DNA of 64,000 nucleotides from CBDFHJ01 sp965247635. Lineage in GTDB: Bacteria > Chloroflexota > Dehalococcoidia > Lucifugimonadales > Australimonadaceae. Shown here one piece after another: positions 50,931 through 58,217 of this stretch. Numbering within the stretch: the first letter of the stretch is position 1; every line of letters begins with the position of its first letter. The notes under the pieces were generated by a model, which saw only the letters and a list, made by a program, of their open reading frames with translations, was not told the DNA's origin and did not search any database. The position numbers and the translations under genes are program-made. The stretch is taken from assembly GCA_965247635.1 (NCBI GenBank), contig CBDFHJ010000008.1, positions 310,001 to 374,000 of the forward strand, written 5' to 3'.

Positions 50931-51081
50931 TGTCAGTCCGAGTGGAGTGAGGAATCTCGTACCCATCCTTTCTCCGAGAGACCCTTCGCTTCACTCAGGG
51001 TGACAAAGAAGGCAATACCCTGTCATTCCGAGTCCGACGCAGGCGGAACGAGGAATCTCGCCCTTCGAAAAGAAAGTCAGA
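50931..51081. repeat. Two tandem TGTCA(n)TCCGAG...GAGGAATCTCG repeats
   Basis: The 513-base gap 50825-51337 contains no supported gene. Bases 50931-51005 begin TGTCAGTCCGAGTGGAGTGA and end in the inverted counterpart TCACTCAGGGTGACA, so the unit folds as a long hairpin. Bases 51021-51060 begin TGTCATTCCGAGTCCGACG and end GAGGAATCTCG. Related copies lie at 5040, 58103-58202 and 243-276. Confidence 0.6.
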
Positions 51082-51337
51082 TCCCTTGTATCTTGGGCGA
51101 GGTGCGGCAGGCTGAAGACTCCTTGGTCGTAAGGACCGACGCCACGGGGCGGGTTGGGTGGGACAATCCACTTAGGCGTATCGGCGGCCACAGGCGGGCC
51201 GGAACACCCAGATTCTCCGCTAGACTTAGAATGGCAACTGTGAGTAGCGCCTTATGAAAGGGCGTGCCCGAAGCGCCAAGAGCCCGGCTCGGTCTGCATA
51301 GGACCAGGCTGGTAGAGGCAAGCTACGATAAGAGCCC

Positions 51338-52774
51338 ATGGCATCGGATAACTTGACGTACACGCCGGCTTGGCGTCTGGCTGAACTGGTCCGCTCGAAG
51401 GCGCTGTCGCCGGTGGAGCTGACGGCCCACTTCCTGACGCGCATCCATACCTACAACGATGCGCTTGGAGCGTACCTGACGGTGGCCGACGAGCACGCCA
51501 TGGAATCGGCGCGGGCAGCCGAGGCGGCGGTGATGGCCGGGCGCGACCTAGGCCCCCTCCATGGGGTGCCTATCGCCGTCAAGGACCTGAACGCTACCAA
51601 GGGGATTCGCACCACCCAGGGGACGCTGCTCCATAAGGAGCGCGTGCCCGACTACGATGACCTCCCGGTGGAGCGAGTGCGCGGGGCTGGGGCCATCATT
51701 CTTGGCAAGACGAACACACCGGAGTTTGGCTGGAAAGGGACGACCGAGAACCTGCTGGGCGGTCCGTGCCGGAACCCGTGGGACCTCAGTTGTACCAGCG
51801 GCGGCTCCAGCGGCGGCTCTGCTTCCGCGCTAGCGGCGGGCCTATGCCCCTTGGCCTCCGGCAGCGACGCGGGCGGGTCCATCCGAATCCCCGCCAGCTT
51901 CTGCGGAGTGTACGGCATCAAGCCAACCTTCGGCCGGGTGCCGGCGGCCTACGATAGCCCCGGCGGCTGGAGGGCGCTCTCCCAAAATGGCCCCATGGCC
52001 AGGAGCGTCCGAGACGCCGCGCTGTTGCTTCAGGTCATGGCCGGACCGGACAGCAGAGACGCTACGTCGCTGCGGGAGCAACCCCCCGACTACGTCTCGG
52101 CGTTAGAGGAGCCAAGCGTGCACCGCGTCCGGATCGCCTGGAGTCCCGACCTGGACGGTCGTCCGGTGGACCCGGAGGTGCGCCGCCTCACCACGTCGGC
52201 GATGGAGGCCTTTCGGGCCCAGGGTGCGTCGGTGGTAGAGGACCCACCGCCAATCGATACGGAGCGTCTGCTCGAAGTGTTCGCCACGCTGATGCTGACG
52301 GACCTGGCACTTGCCCTAGGCCCAGCGCTGGCGGCCGGCTACGGAGAGCTGCTGCCACCCAAATTGGTGGAGTGGACCCAGGAGGCCGTTTCCTGGCCGG
52401 CCACCCGCTACGCCGCTCATTTGCGCGAGCTGGAGTGGCACCGCAGGCACATGGAGGAGTTCTTCCAGCAGTACGACCTGCTGCTGACGCCCACCATGGC
52501 CGTGCCCGCGTTCCCAATCGAGCAGTTCCCCGAGTCCATCGATGGACAGCTCGTGGACCCCAACTGGGGCTTTACGCCGTTCCTGTACCCGTTCAACCTA
52601 AGCGGCCAACCCGCGGCCAGTATCCCGTGCGGCTTCACGGCCGACGGCCTGCCGGTGGGGCTCCAGATCGTTGGCAGGAGAGGCCACGAACTAGACGTGC
52701 TCCGGGCATCCGCAGTCTTCGAAGCGGCCCAGCCGTGGGACAGCAGGTGGCCGGACCTGGGTCCGGGTGGGTAA
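51338..52774 (+). CDS. Amidase-signature family amidase
   Basis: A 478-residue amidase. The Ser-cisSer-Lys triad can be placed: K82 in 'PIAVKDLNATKG', S157/S158 in 'TSGGSSGGSAS' and nucleophile S181 in 'GSDAGGSIRIPASFCGVYGIKPT'. Substrates range from simple amides to indoleacetamide; the family also includes GatA, but the sequence lacks the GatB/GatC neighbours. A modest AAGAG site precedes the ATG. It stands downstream of repeat DNA, upstream of a VOC gene. Confidence 0.92.
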   Translation: MASDNLTYTPAWRLAELVRSKALSPVELTAHFLTRIHTYNDALGAYLTVADEHAMESARAAEAAVMAGRDLGPLHGVPIAVKDLNATKGIRTTQGTLLHKERVPDYDDLPVERVRGAGAIILGKTNTPEFGWKGTTENLLGGPCRNPWDLSCTSGGSSGGSASALAAGLCPLASGSDAGGSIRIPASFCGVYGIKPTFGRVPAAYDSPGGWRALSQNGPMARSVRDAALLLQVMAGPDSRDATSLREQPPDYVSALEEPSVHRVRIAWSPDLDGRPVDPEVRRLTTSAMEAFRAQGASVVEDPPPIDTERLLEVFATLMLTDLALALGPALAAGYGELLPPKLVEWTQEAVSWPATRYAAHLRELEWHRRHMEEFFQQYDLLLTPTMAVPAFPIEQFPESIDGQLVDPNWGFTPFLYPFNLSGQPAASIPCGFTADGLPVGLQIVGRRGHELDVLRASAVFEAAQPWDSRWPDLGPGG

Positions 52775-52861
52775 AAGTCTGGTGCTAGCCACGTGGCGTC
52801 TTGACGCGATTCACGAAGCGGCATAGCCTACGTGCAAGAGTTGACATTGGGGAGGTGACGC

Positions 52862-53224
52862 ATGGCTATAGTGCTCGATCACACCATCGTTCCGGCCAAG
52901 GACAAGGTGGCCTCGGCGGAGTTCTTCGCCAAGATCATGGGCCTGAAGTACGAAGGCTCCATGGGCCACTTTGCGCCGGTACGGCTCAACGAGTCGCTCA
53001 CGATGGACTTCGACAACCGCGACGGCTTCGAGAGCCACCACTACGCCTTCAAGGTGAGCGAGGAGGCTTTCGACGAGATATTCGCGCGGGTGAAAGCCGC
53101 GCGGCTCGCCTACGGCAGCGATCCGTTCGCCCAGGACAATATGGAGATCAACCACCGCCGAGGCGGCCGGGGGTTCTACTTCCAGGACCCCAACGGCCAT
53201 AGCCTGGAGTTGCTCACCCGCTAG
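52862..53224 (+). CDS. VOC (glyoxalase/extradiol-fold) superfamily protein
   Basis: A 120-residue single VOC module pair: 'LDHTIVPAKDKVASAEFFAKIMGLK' (first metal His) to 'RRGGRGFYFQDPNGHSLELLTR' (last metal Glu, with the 'DPNGHxLEL' signature). GGGGAGGTGACGC precedes the ATG. Members include glyoxalase I, type I extradiol dioxygenases and fosfomycin-resistance enzymes; at this size it is a minimal metalloenzyme of unknown substrate. Confidence 0.87.
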   Translation: MAIVLDHTIVPAKDKVASAEFFAKIMGLKYEGSMGHFAPVRLNESLTMDFDNRDGFESHHYAFKVSEEAFDEIFARVKAARLAYGSDPFAQDNMEINHRRGGRGFYFQDPNGHSLELLTR

Positions 53225-53289
53225 AAGCCAGGGCCCCGGGGTTTCTTGAGGTCTATCCTACTGACAAACAGATCAGGCTGCTTTCGTTA

Positions 53290-53319
53290 ACAACCACCGC
53301 CGGTTAAGGCGGTGGTTGT
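53290..53319. terminator. Bidirectional hairpin terminator
   Basis: ACAACCACCGCC (53290-53301) pairs perfectly with GGCGGTGGTTGT (53308-53319) around GGTTAA. GTGTTTAC follows on the plus strand. It lies between the plus-strand VOC gene (stop 53224) and the minus-strand cupredoxin gene (stop 53395). Confidence 0.75.
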
Positions 53320-53394
53320 GTGTTTACAGCACTCGAGCGTCATCGGCTTGGCGTGACCCGGGTCCGATGGAACACTAGGGGCCTTCACGCCGCC

Positions 53395-54039
53395 CTACTC
53401 GTCGAGCACGGTAATGGTGGCCAGCATAATGGTGGGATGGAGGCTACAGAAGTAGGCGAACGTCCCGGGCTCGGTAAAGGTAAAGCTAAAAGCCTCATCC
53501 TTGCTGAGGAAGCCGCTGTCCCACGCGTCCGTTGGGTTGCTGGGCGTGCCGGAGGTGGAGGTGTGGATGAAGATGTCTTTGCTGGTCCACGTGACCCTGG
53601 TGCCAAGAGCGACGGTGAGCTCTTCTAGGTCGAAGTTGACAATGTCCGATGCGACCGGCGGAATGGGCGTTGGGGTGGGAGTTGCGGTCGGGGTGGGGGT
53701 CGCCGTAGGCGTAGCGGTAGGTGTTGGAGTGGCCGTGGGCTGAGGCGTTGCGGTGGGCGTTGAAGTCACGGTCGGCGTGGAAGTTGCTGTTGGGGTTGCC
53801 GTCAGCGGCGGGCCCATCGTCGGCGTGGCTGTAGGCGTGCCTCGTGGTGTCGCGGTGGGCGTGGGAGTTGCCGTGGCGACGTCACCCTGCGACGGCCCTG
53901 GCGGAGTGGGTGTAGCAGTCGGCTCCGTAGTTGGAGTAGGAGTACGTGTCGGTGTGGGTGTCGACTCCTCGCCTCCGCAGGCCGCCGCAAGCAGGAGCGC
54001 CAGAGTGAGGAGAGACGCGAGGAGTAGACGTAAGGGCAA
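53395..54039 (-). CDS. Cupredoxin-domain lipoprotein with long Thr/Pro linker
   Basis: A 214-residue exported protein. Lipobox LAAAC (Cys at about 21), then a ~110-residue (Pro-Thr)-rich low-complexity linker, then a plastocyanin-like domain (about 133-214). Type 1 copper ligands are H in 'DIFIHTSTSG' and the C-H-M set in 'FAYFCSLHPTIMLATI'. It would act as an extracellular electron carrier or copper-binding protein. The linker is the longest of the three tandem paralogues. It is preceded by a strong terminator, so it may have its own promoter at 54040-54072. Confidence 0.85.
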   Translation of the reverse strand: MPLRLLLASLLTLALLLAAACGGEESTPTPTRTPTPTTEPTATPTPPGPSQGDVATATPTPTATPRGTPTATPTMGPPLTATPTATSTPTVTSTPTATPQPTATPTPTATPTATPTPTATPTPTPIPPVASDIVNFDLEELTVALGTRVTWTSKDIFIHTSTSGTPSNPTDAWDSGFLSKDEAFSFTFTEPGTFAYFCSLHPTIMLATITVLDE

Positions 54040-54072
54040 CAGGCTAGACCTCCGTCAGGTAGTGGAAGAGAC

Positions 54073-54109
54073 GGCGGAGCGTTGGGGCTTGATGCCCCGA
54101 CGCTCCGCC
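54073..54109 (-). terminator. Hairpin terminator after the middle cupredoxin gene
   Basis: GGCGGAGCGTTGGGGC (54073-54088) pairs with GCCCCGACGCTCCGCC (54094-54109), 16 base pairs with one G-T pair, around a five-base loop. On the minus strand it lies 84 bases after the stop of the cupredoxin gene at 54194-54739. Confidence 0.75.
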
Positions 54110-54193
54110 AAAGGGGACATTGCGTATGCTCGCTCTTTTTGGCTGGCGGACTAACCAGCCTGCCATCCGGGAGTATTTACTACCGACCCCGCA

Positions 54194-54739
54194 CTAGTCG
54201 TACAGCCCGCCGTCACCCCCACTCTTCGGTGTTCCTTCCGCGCCACCCGTAGCGTCTTCGCCCTCCGCCACCACGGTGATGGTGGCCACCATACTGGAAT
54301 GGAACTTGCAGTAGTAGGCGAAGGTCCCGGTATCGTCGAAGGTGTAAGAGTAGGTGCTGTTCGTGCTGAGGGCGCCGCTGTCCCACAGATCAGTCGCGGC
54401 CTCGGGCGCGCCTGACGTCGCGGTGTGCTGGGCCGAGCCGGTGTTGGTCCATTTGACGGTGGAGCCAACGGTAATGGTCGCGTCCGCGTGGCTAAAGTTA
54501 AGGATGGACAGCTCCCACGCGTCTTTCATCATGGCGTCGCCATCGTCGTCCTTCACCATGGTGTCGCCGTCCCCAGTCGTAGCGTCTGAGCCCGGAGACT
54601 CGGATGTGGGCGTAGCCGTAGCAGTAGACGTGGGCTCCGACGTACGCGTTGGCGTGGCCGTGGGGTCGTCAGTGCCACACGCCGCCGCCAGCAGGGCCAT
54701 CAACAGCAAAGTCGAGACGACAATCAGCTTCTTTGACAT
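54194..54739 (-). CDS. Cupredoxin-domain lipoprotein
   Basis: A 181-residue lipoprotein. Lipobox LAAAC (Cys ~21), a Thr/Ser/Pro linker, an Asp/Met-rich stretch 'GDGDTMVKDDDGDAMMKD' (about 57-73) that could bind metal, then a cupredoxin domain with H in 'SAQHTATSG' and C/H/M in 'FAYYCKFHSSMVATI'. A Gly/Asp-rich tail follows. GGAGG lies before the ATG. It is paralogous to its two neighbours on the same strand. Confidence 0.85.
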   Translation of the reverse strand: MSKKLIVVSTLLLMALLAAACGTDDPTATPTRTSEPTSTATATPTSESPGSDATTGDGDTMVKDDDGDAMMKDAWELSILNFSHADATITVGSTVKWTNTGSAQHTATSGAPEAATDLWDSGALSTNSTYSYTFDDTGTFAYYCKFHSSMVATITVVAEGEDATGGAEGTPKSGGDGGLYD

Positions 54740-54785
54740 AGGACCGAACCTCCTGTGCGTAGTGTTGAGGAAGGGACTTCTCTAC

Positions 54786-55139
54786 CTATCCCTCGGTTAC
54801 GGTAATAGTGCCAGTCATAGCCAAAGGATGGAACCTACAGTAGTACACATGAGTGCCGGGTTTGGTGAAGGTAAAGCTGTATGTGTCACCACGGCTGAGG
54901 AACTCGCTGGCGAACACGCCCGTCGGCTCCGCTGGTGTGCCGGAGGTAACGGTGTGCTGCGGGCCGCTCACGTTGTCCCACACGACAGTGGTGCCGGTGA
55001 CGATGGTCAGGTCCTGAAGCCTAGAGTTGAGAATGGGTGAATCAATCGTTTCGCCATCCGGTACCTCCTCTGACCCGCACGCGAAAGCGAGCAGCGCCAC
55101 GAACGACAGGGCCGATACAACGAGCAGTCTGTGCGGCAT
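54786..55139 (-). CDS. Cupredoxin-domain lipoprotein (short linker)
   Basis: A 117-residue lipoprotein: signal 'LLVVSALSFVALLAFACGSEE' with Cys at about 21, only a ~15-residue linker, then a plastocyanin-like domain with H in 'SGPQHTVTSG' and C/H/M in 'HVYYCRFHPLAMTGTI'. ATG 55139 has GGAG nine bases upstream; the in-frame ATG at 55154 lacks one. It is the gene nearest the sigma/anti-sigma pair (237 bases away), on the same strand. Confidence 0.85.
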   Translation of the reverse strand: MPHRLLVVSALSFVALLAFACGSEEVPDGETIDSPILNSRLQDLTIVTGTTVVWDNVSGPQHTVTSGTPAEPTGVFASEFLSRGDTYSFTFTKPGTHVYYCRFHPLAMTGTITVTEG

Positions 55140-55376
55140 AAGCGCTAGCTCCATGAGGGTACAGCCATGTTTCAGTTGCCTGCACCAGACTCACTACCCA
55201 GAAGGAGTCCCGGTTGCCGTAAATCGATCTGACGCGCTTGAGACGGTCTGCGTGGCTGTACCCTCGATAGCTAGTACGAAGGGTGCGCCAGGAAGGATTT
55301 CAGACGCTTTCCCAGCGCGGAGGGTAAAAACGACCTAAACGCAAGCGCGCACTGCTCGTGCAACGAACGCAGCCAG

Positions 55377-56276
55377 CTACTGATCGACCAAAGTGGCTCT
55401 CATGATGGGGGAGCCAGGGACCTCGCTCCCTCCGACGGGCGCTATGCTGATGGTGAAGGCCTCATAGGAGGTCATGTCTTCGTCTGCCAGCACTCGGACC
55501 AGAGAAAACCCCGTTTGGTCAGGGGTAAAGACGGCTACGCTGGTCGCCGTTCCATCCTTGCGCCAGAGCCAGGCCTGGTAGGAACTCGCCTCATGCAACG
55601 GTCGTAGGCCCATGGCCATGAGGAGACCTCGCGTGTGATCCGGGTTCATCATGAGCATGCCCCGCGAAGGAAGGTCCTCGCTGGAACGCAGGATAACGGT
55701 ATCCACGCCTGGGATCGCCGCCCAATAGACCGCGGTCTGCTGTACCTGGAACTGTGCTTTGGTCCGCGCCATCGCCTCGCTCAGTTCGCTGGCGAGCGTC
55801 TGCTGGCTACTGAGGGCTGTTGCCAAAGCCTGCTGCTGGTCTTCCATCTCCAACTGGGTCTGCGTAAAGCCCACTTCCAGGTCATGGATCCTGTCTTGCT
55901 GGACAAGGACGTAGCCGCTCAGGGCGCCCAAGCCGAGGAGGAAGACCGCCGCAGCGCTCCAGGCGGCGGCGAGGCTGCGTGGAAGACGCCGGAGCAGGCC
56001 GCGTTCATCCTCAAGCCGCGCGCCGCTAGCCGGAGGGCCTTCGATGGCGGCGAGCACTCGCTGGCGGAGGTCTCCGCTGACGGGCTGGGAAACGTGAGCC
56101 GTGGAAAGGGCCGTCGCCGCCTCCAGGTACTGCTGCAAGGCGTCGCGATACCGCTCGTCTTCGACCAAGGCACGCTCCACCCGTTCACGCTCCTCGGGTT
56201 CCAGGGCGTTGAGCGCGTAGGCCGGCAGCAGCTCCTCGATGGGGTCTTGGGGTAGCTGTCCTTCCAGGTTTGCCAT
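55377..56276 (-). CDS. Anti-sigma factor, RskA family
   Basis: A 299-residue membrane regulator. The N-terminal cytoplasmic anti-sigma domain ('LLPAYALNALEPEERERVERALVED', about residues 15-75) precedes one transmembrane helix ('AAAVFLLGLGALSGYVLV', about 108-126), a coiled-coil segment and an extracellular RskA C-terminal domain ('RGMLMMNPDHTRGLLMAMGLRPL...YQAWLWRKDG'). It lacks a clear zinc-binding HxxxCxxC. The ATG overlaps the TGA of the sigma gene by one base (TGATG). It should hold the sigma factor inactive until an outside signal triggers its cleavage. Confidence 0.88.
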   Translation of the reverse strand: MANLEGQLPQDPIEELLPAYALNALEPEERERVERALVEDERYRDALQQYLEAATALSTAHVSQPVSGDLRQRVLAAIEGPPASGARLEDERGLLRRLPRSLAAAWSAAAVFLLGLGALSGYVLVQQDRIHDLEVGFTQTQLEMEDQQQALATALSSQQTLASELSEAMARTKAQFQVQQTAVYWAAIPGVDTVILRSSEDLPSRGMLMMNPDHTRGLLMAMGLRPLHEASSYQAWLWRKDGTATSVAVFTPDQTGFSLVRVLADEDMTSYEAFTISIAPVGGSEVPGSPIMRATLVDQ

Positions 56277-56947
56277 CACACCTCCTCACGCGCCGGGGGG
56301 GCAAGGTGCTGACGGAGTCTCATCATGCCAAGCCGCAGGCGGGTCTTCACCGTGCCCAGCGGCGTGCCGGTCCGGTGGGCTATCTCCTGCTGCGTGGCGC
56401 CCTCCAGATAGGCCATGATCAAAGCGGTACGTTGTTCGACAGGCAGCTTGACCAACGCCTTTAGCGCATCGCCGAACAGCACGGCCGTGACCGCTTCTTC
56501 CGCTGTATCCGACGGGTCGTCCAGGGCGAGCGCTGGGTCCTCTGGGACGCGGTCCGACGTATGCAGCGTACTGCGGCCGCGGCGACGCAGTTCATCGATG
56601 ACCCTGTTATGGGCGAGGTGAAGGAACCAGTGTTTGAACTTTCCTCGCGCTGGGTCAAATGTAGCGGCACGGGTCCAGAGAGTCATGAAGACCTCTTGGG
56701 TAACGTCTTCGGCGGCAGCATGGTCCCGCAGCATGCCCACGGCCATGCTGAACACCTGTTGGCTGTACTGGTCGTACAGTTCCGCTAAGGCTCCGGCGTC
56801 ACCGTGCGCTACACGCGCTACCAGCTCTTCGTCTTTCTCCAGGGAGTGGTCCAAAGTACCCTCGAGGAGGCTAAGTCCCTGGTCGCACCCCTCACTAACC
56901 GAGGTACGACCGAGGAACGCCTCCGGATTGCCGTCCAGTTTTATCAC
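56276..56947 (-). CDS. ECF-family RNA polymerase sigma factor (SigK/ECF-type)
   Basis: A 223-residue group 4 sigma factor. Region 2 is 'ALAELYDQYSQQVFSMAVGMLRDHAAAEDVTQEVFMTLW' with 'KHWFLHLAHNRVIDELRRRG'; region 4 is 'LPVEQRTALIMAYLEGATQQEIAHRTGTPLGTVKTRLRLGMMRLRQHL'. About 35 extra N-terminal residues precede region 2. The start is a GTG with GGAGG upstream. It is co-transcribed with the anti-sigma gene. The cupredoxin genes downstream on the same strand are the natural target candidates. Confidence 0.92.
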   Translation of the reverse strand: MIKLDGNPEAFLGRTSVSEGCDQGLSLLEGTLDHSLEKDEELVARVAHGDAGALAELYDQYSQQVFSMAVGMLRDHAAAEDVTQEVFMTLWTRAATFDPARGKFKHWFLHLAHNRVIDELRRRGRSTLHTSDRVPEDPALALDDPSDTAEEAVTAVLFGDALKALVKLPVEQRTALIMAYLEGATQQEIAHRTGTPLGTVKTRLRLGMMRLRQHLAPPAREEV

Positions 56948-57198
56948 GTGGCCTCCGATGCGTCCATTGCATCGGGCGACTCCACGAGCGTTGCCACCGG
57001 TGATGGCGCTGGCGGGCTCCCGGCGTGTAGCCTCTGCGAGCAGCGCCGCGCCGCCTCACCCCCGATGCCGCGAGCTTTCGTTACGCATGCCCAGGCTCCG
57101 GCGGACGGCCGTTCCTGGTCTCGTGGGGCCCGATATATAATGCGGGTGGTTGTAGGCGTGGGGTGGGAAGCCCCTTCCTATGAACAAAGGAGCGCGAC

Positions 57199-57564
57199 GT
57201 GGACTTGAAAGCCTCTGGAATCACTCGGGCACGGCTGCGGCAGGGCTCGCAAGGTCCAGGCGGCGGCGTGGGTGACGACCATTTCGAGGAGATGGTCGGG
57301 AGCCGCGACTTCTTCGTCTACGTAACCCCCAACAAGCGGCCCAAGGGCTACGCGGACCTCAGGGCTTTCCTGGAAGATCAAGGGTGCCTGGTCCGAAAGG
57401 CGACCGACGCTCCGCTCCTGCCGGGCAAGCGGTACGACGCGTTCAAGGTAACTTTCCAAGATGGGCTCATTCCGGAGGCGGCGTTGCGAAGGGCCCACCG
57501 ATGGGCCCACCAGCGGAACTTCCTGCACAGCTTCTTCAAGCCGTACTCCAGGGCCAAGGGTTAG
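57199..57564 (+). CDS. Hypothetical protein
   Basis: A 121-residue protein, 'MDLKASGITRARLRQGSQGPGGGVGDDHFEEM...'. The middle 'FFVYVTPNKRPKGYADLRAFLEDQGCLVRK' reads as a beta-alpha-beta unit; the C-terminus is basic ('ALRRAHRWAHQRNFLHSFFKPYSRAKG'). I do not recognise the family. Start is GTG with AAAGGAG upstream. It converges with rnpB, whose 3' end lies 39 bases after its stop. Confidence 0.5.
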   Translation: MDLKASGITRARLRQGSQGPGGGVGDDHFEEMVGSRDFFVYVTPNKRPKGYADLRAFLEDQGCLVRKATDAPLLPGKRYDAFKVTFQDGLIPEAALRRAHRWAHQRNFLHSFFKPYSRAKG

Positions 57565-57602
57565 CGTGTCGCCCACGGTGCTGTTGGCTATGGAACCGAA
57601 GC

Positions 57603-57990
57603 GGAGCCCAGGCGGCCTGTAAGCCGGATTCTGTATCCCGACGAGTCGGGACGGCGGCCATCTCTCTAGTCCCGATGTTGCCATCGGGATCGTGCGGCCG
57701 ACCCGGGGACGCGGCCGGGTGCCGGTGTCCCGACGCATCGGGACGTGTCCCCCTATTTGGCCTTGCTCCGAGTGGGGTTTGCCAGCACCCCGTGTCACCA
57801 CGGGGCCTGGTGCGCTCTTACCGCACCCTTTCACCCTTGCCTGTCCCCCGATAGGTCGGGGGCATCGGCGGTCTGCTCTCTGTGGCACTTTCCGTCGCCT
57901 CGCGGCGCCTGGGTGTTACCCAGCACTCTACCCGACGGAGTCCGGACTTTCCTCTCCGATCGCATCGGAGCGGCCGCCCAGCCTCCTGAG
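57603..57990 (-). ncRNA. rnpB: RNase P RNA (bacterial class A)
   Basis: On the minus strand the core motifs appear in order: GAGGAAAGTCCGGACTCC (CR I), ACAGAGAGCAGACCGCC, AAGGGTGAAAGGGTGCGGTAAGAGCGCACC, the GGTGCTGGCAAACCCC block and the 3' ACAGAATCCGGCTTACAGG. The ends form helix P1 (GGAGGCTGGGCGGCC with GGCCGCCTGGGCTCC), which sets the limits. It is the ribozyme that trims 5' leaders of tRNAs. Four peripheral hairpins carry CCCGA/TCGGG palindromes identical in style to the window's intergenic repeats. A TATAAT box sits just upstream. Confidence 0.93.
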
Positions 57991-58001
57991 CTCCATTCTC
58001 T

Positions 58002-58007
58002 ATTATA
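58002..58007 (-). promoter_or_regulatory. TATAAT -10 box of rnpB
   Basis: A perfect TATAAT on the minus strand lies about 12 bases upstream of the inferred 5' end of RNase P RNA. I see no clear -35 hexamer 16-18 bases further upstream. Confidence 0.55.
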
Positions 58008-58059
58008 AGCCCGGGGCGTCGAGGCTAGTTGCCCGTCGCGCGGTGGTCTTTGGTTTCCC

Positions 58060-58202
58060 CTACCCTGCTTGTTATTCCGAGCCAGCAGCGGTGCCCCCTG
58101 TTTGTCATCCTGAGTCCCGATGCAATCGGGACGAAGAACCTCGTTCCCTCAGAAGAGAAAAGACGAGATTCCTCGTCCGCCTGAAGCGGACTCGGAATGA
58201 CA
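58060..58202. repeat. Dispersed repeats between rnpB and the recombinase-like gene
   Basis: 'TTGTTATTCCGAGCCAG' (58068), 'TTGTCATCCTGAGTCCCGA' (58102-58120) with the palindrome GTCCCGATGCAATCGGGAC (58114-58132), then the inverted 'GAGATTCCTCGTCCGCC...CGGACTCGGAATGACA' (58164-58202). The last part is almost the same as 243-276. No gene is visible in this stretch. Confidence 0.6.
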
Positions 58203-58217
58203 CGTTCTGTTGGGCCG

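Noticed and set aside
53640..53960. Repeat array in the cupredoxin gene
   Set aside because: Again in-frame Thr-Pro codons of the linker, not an independent repeat element.
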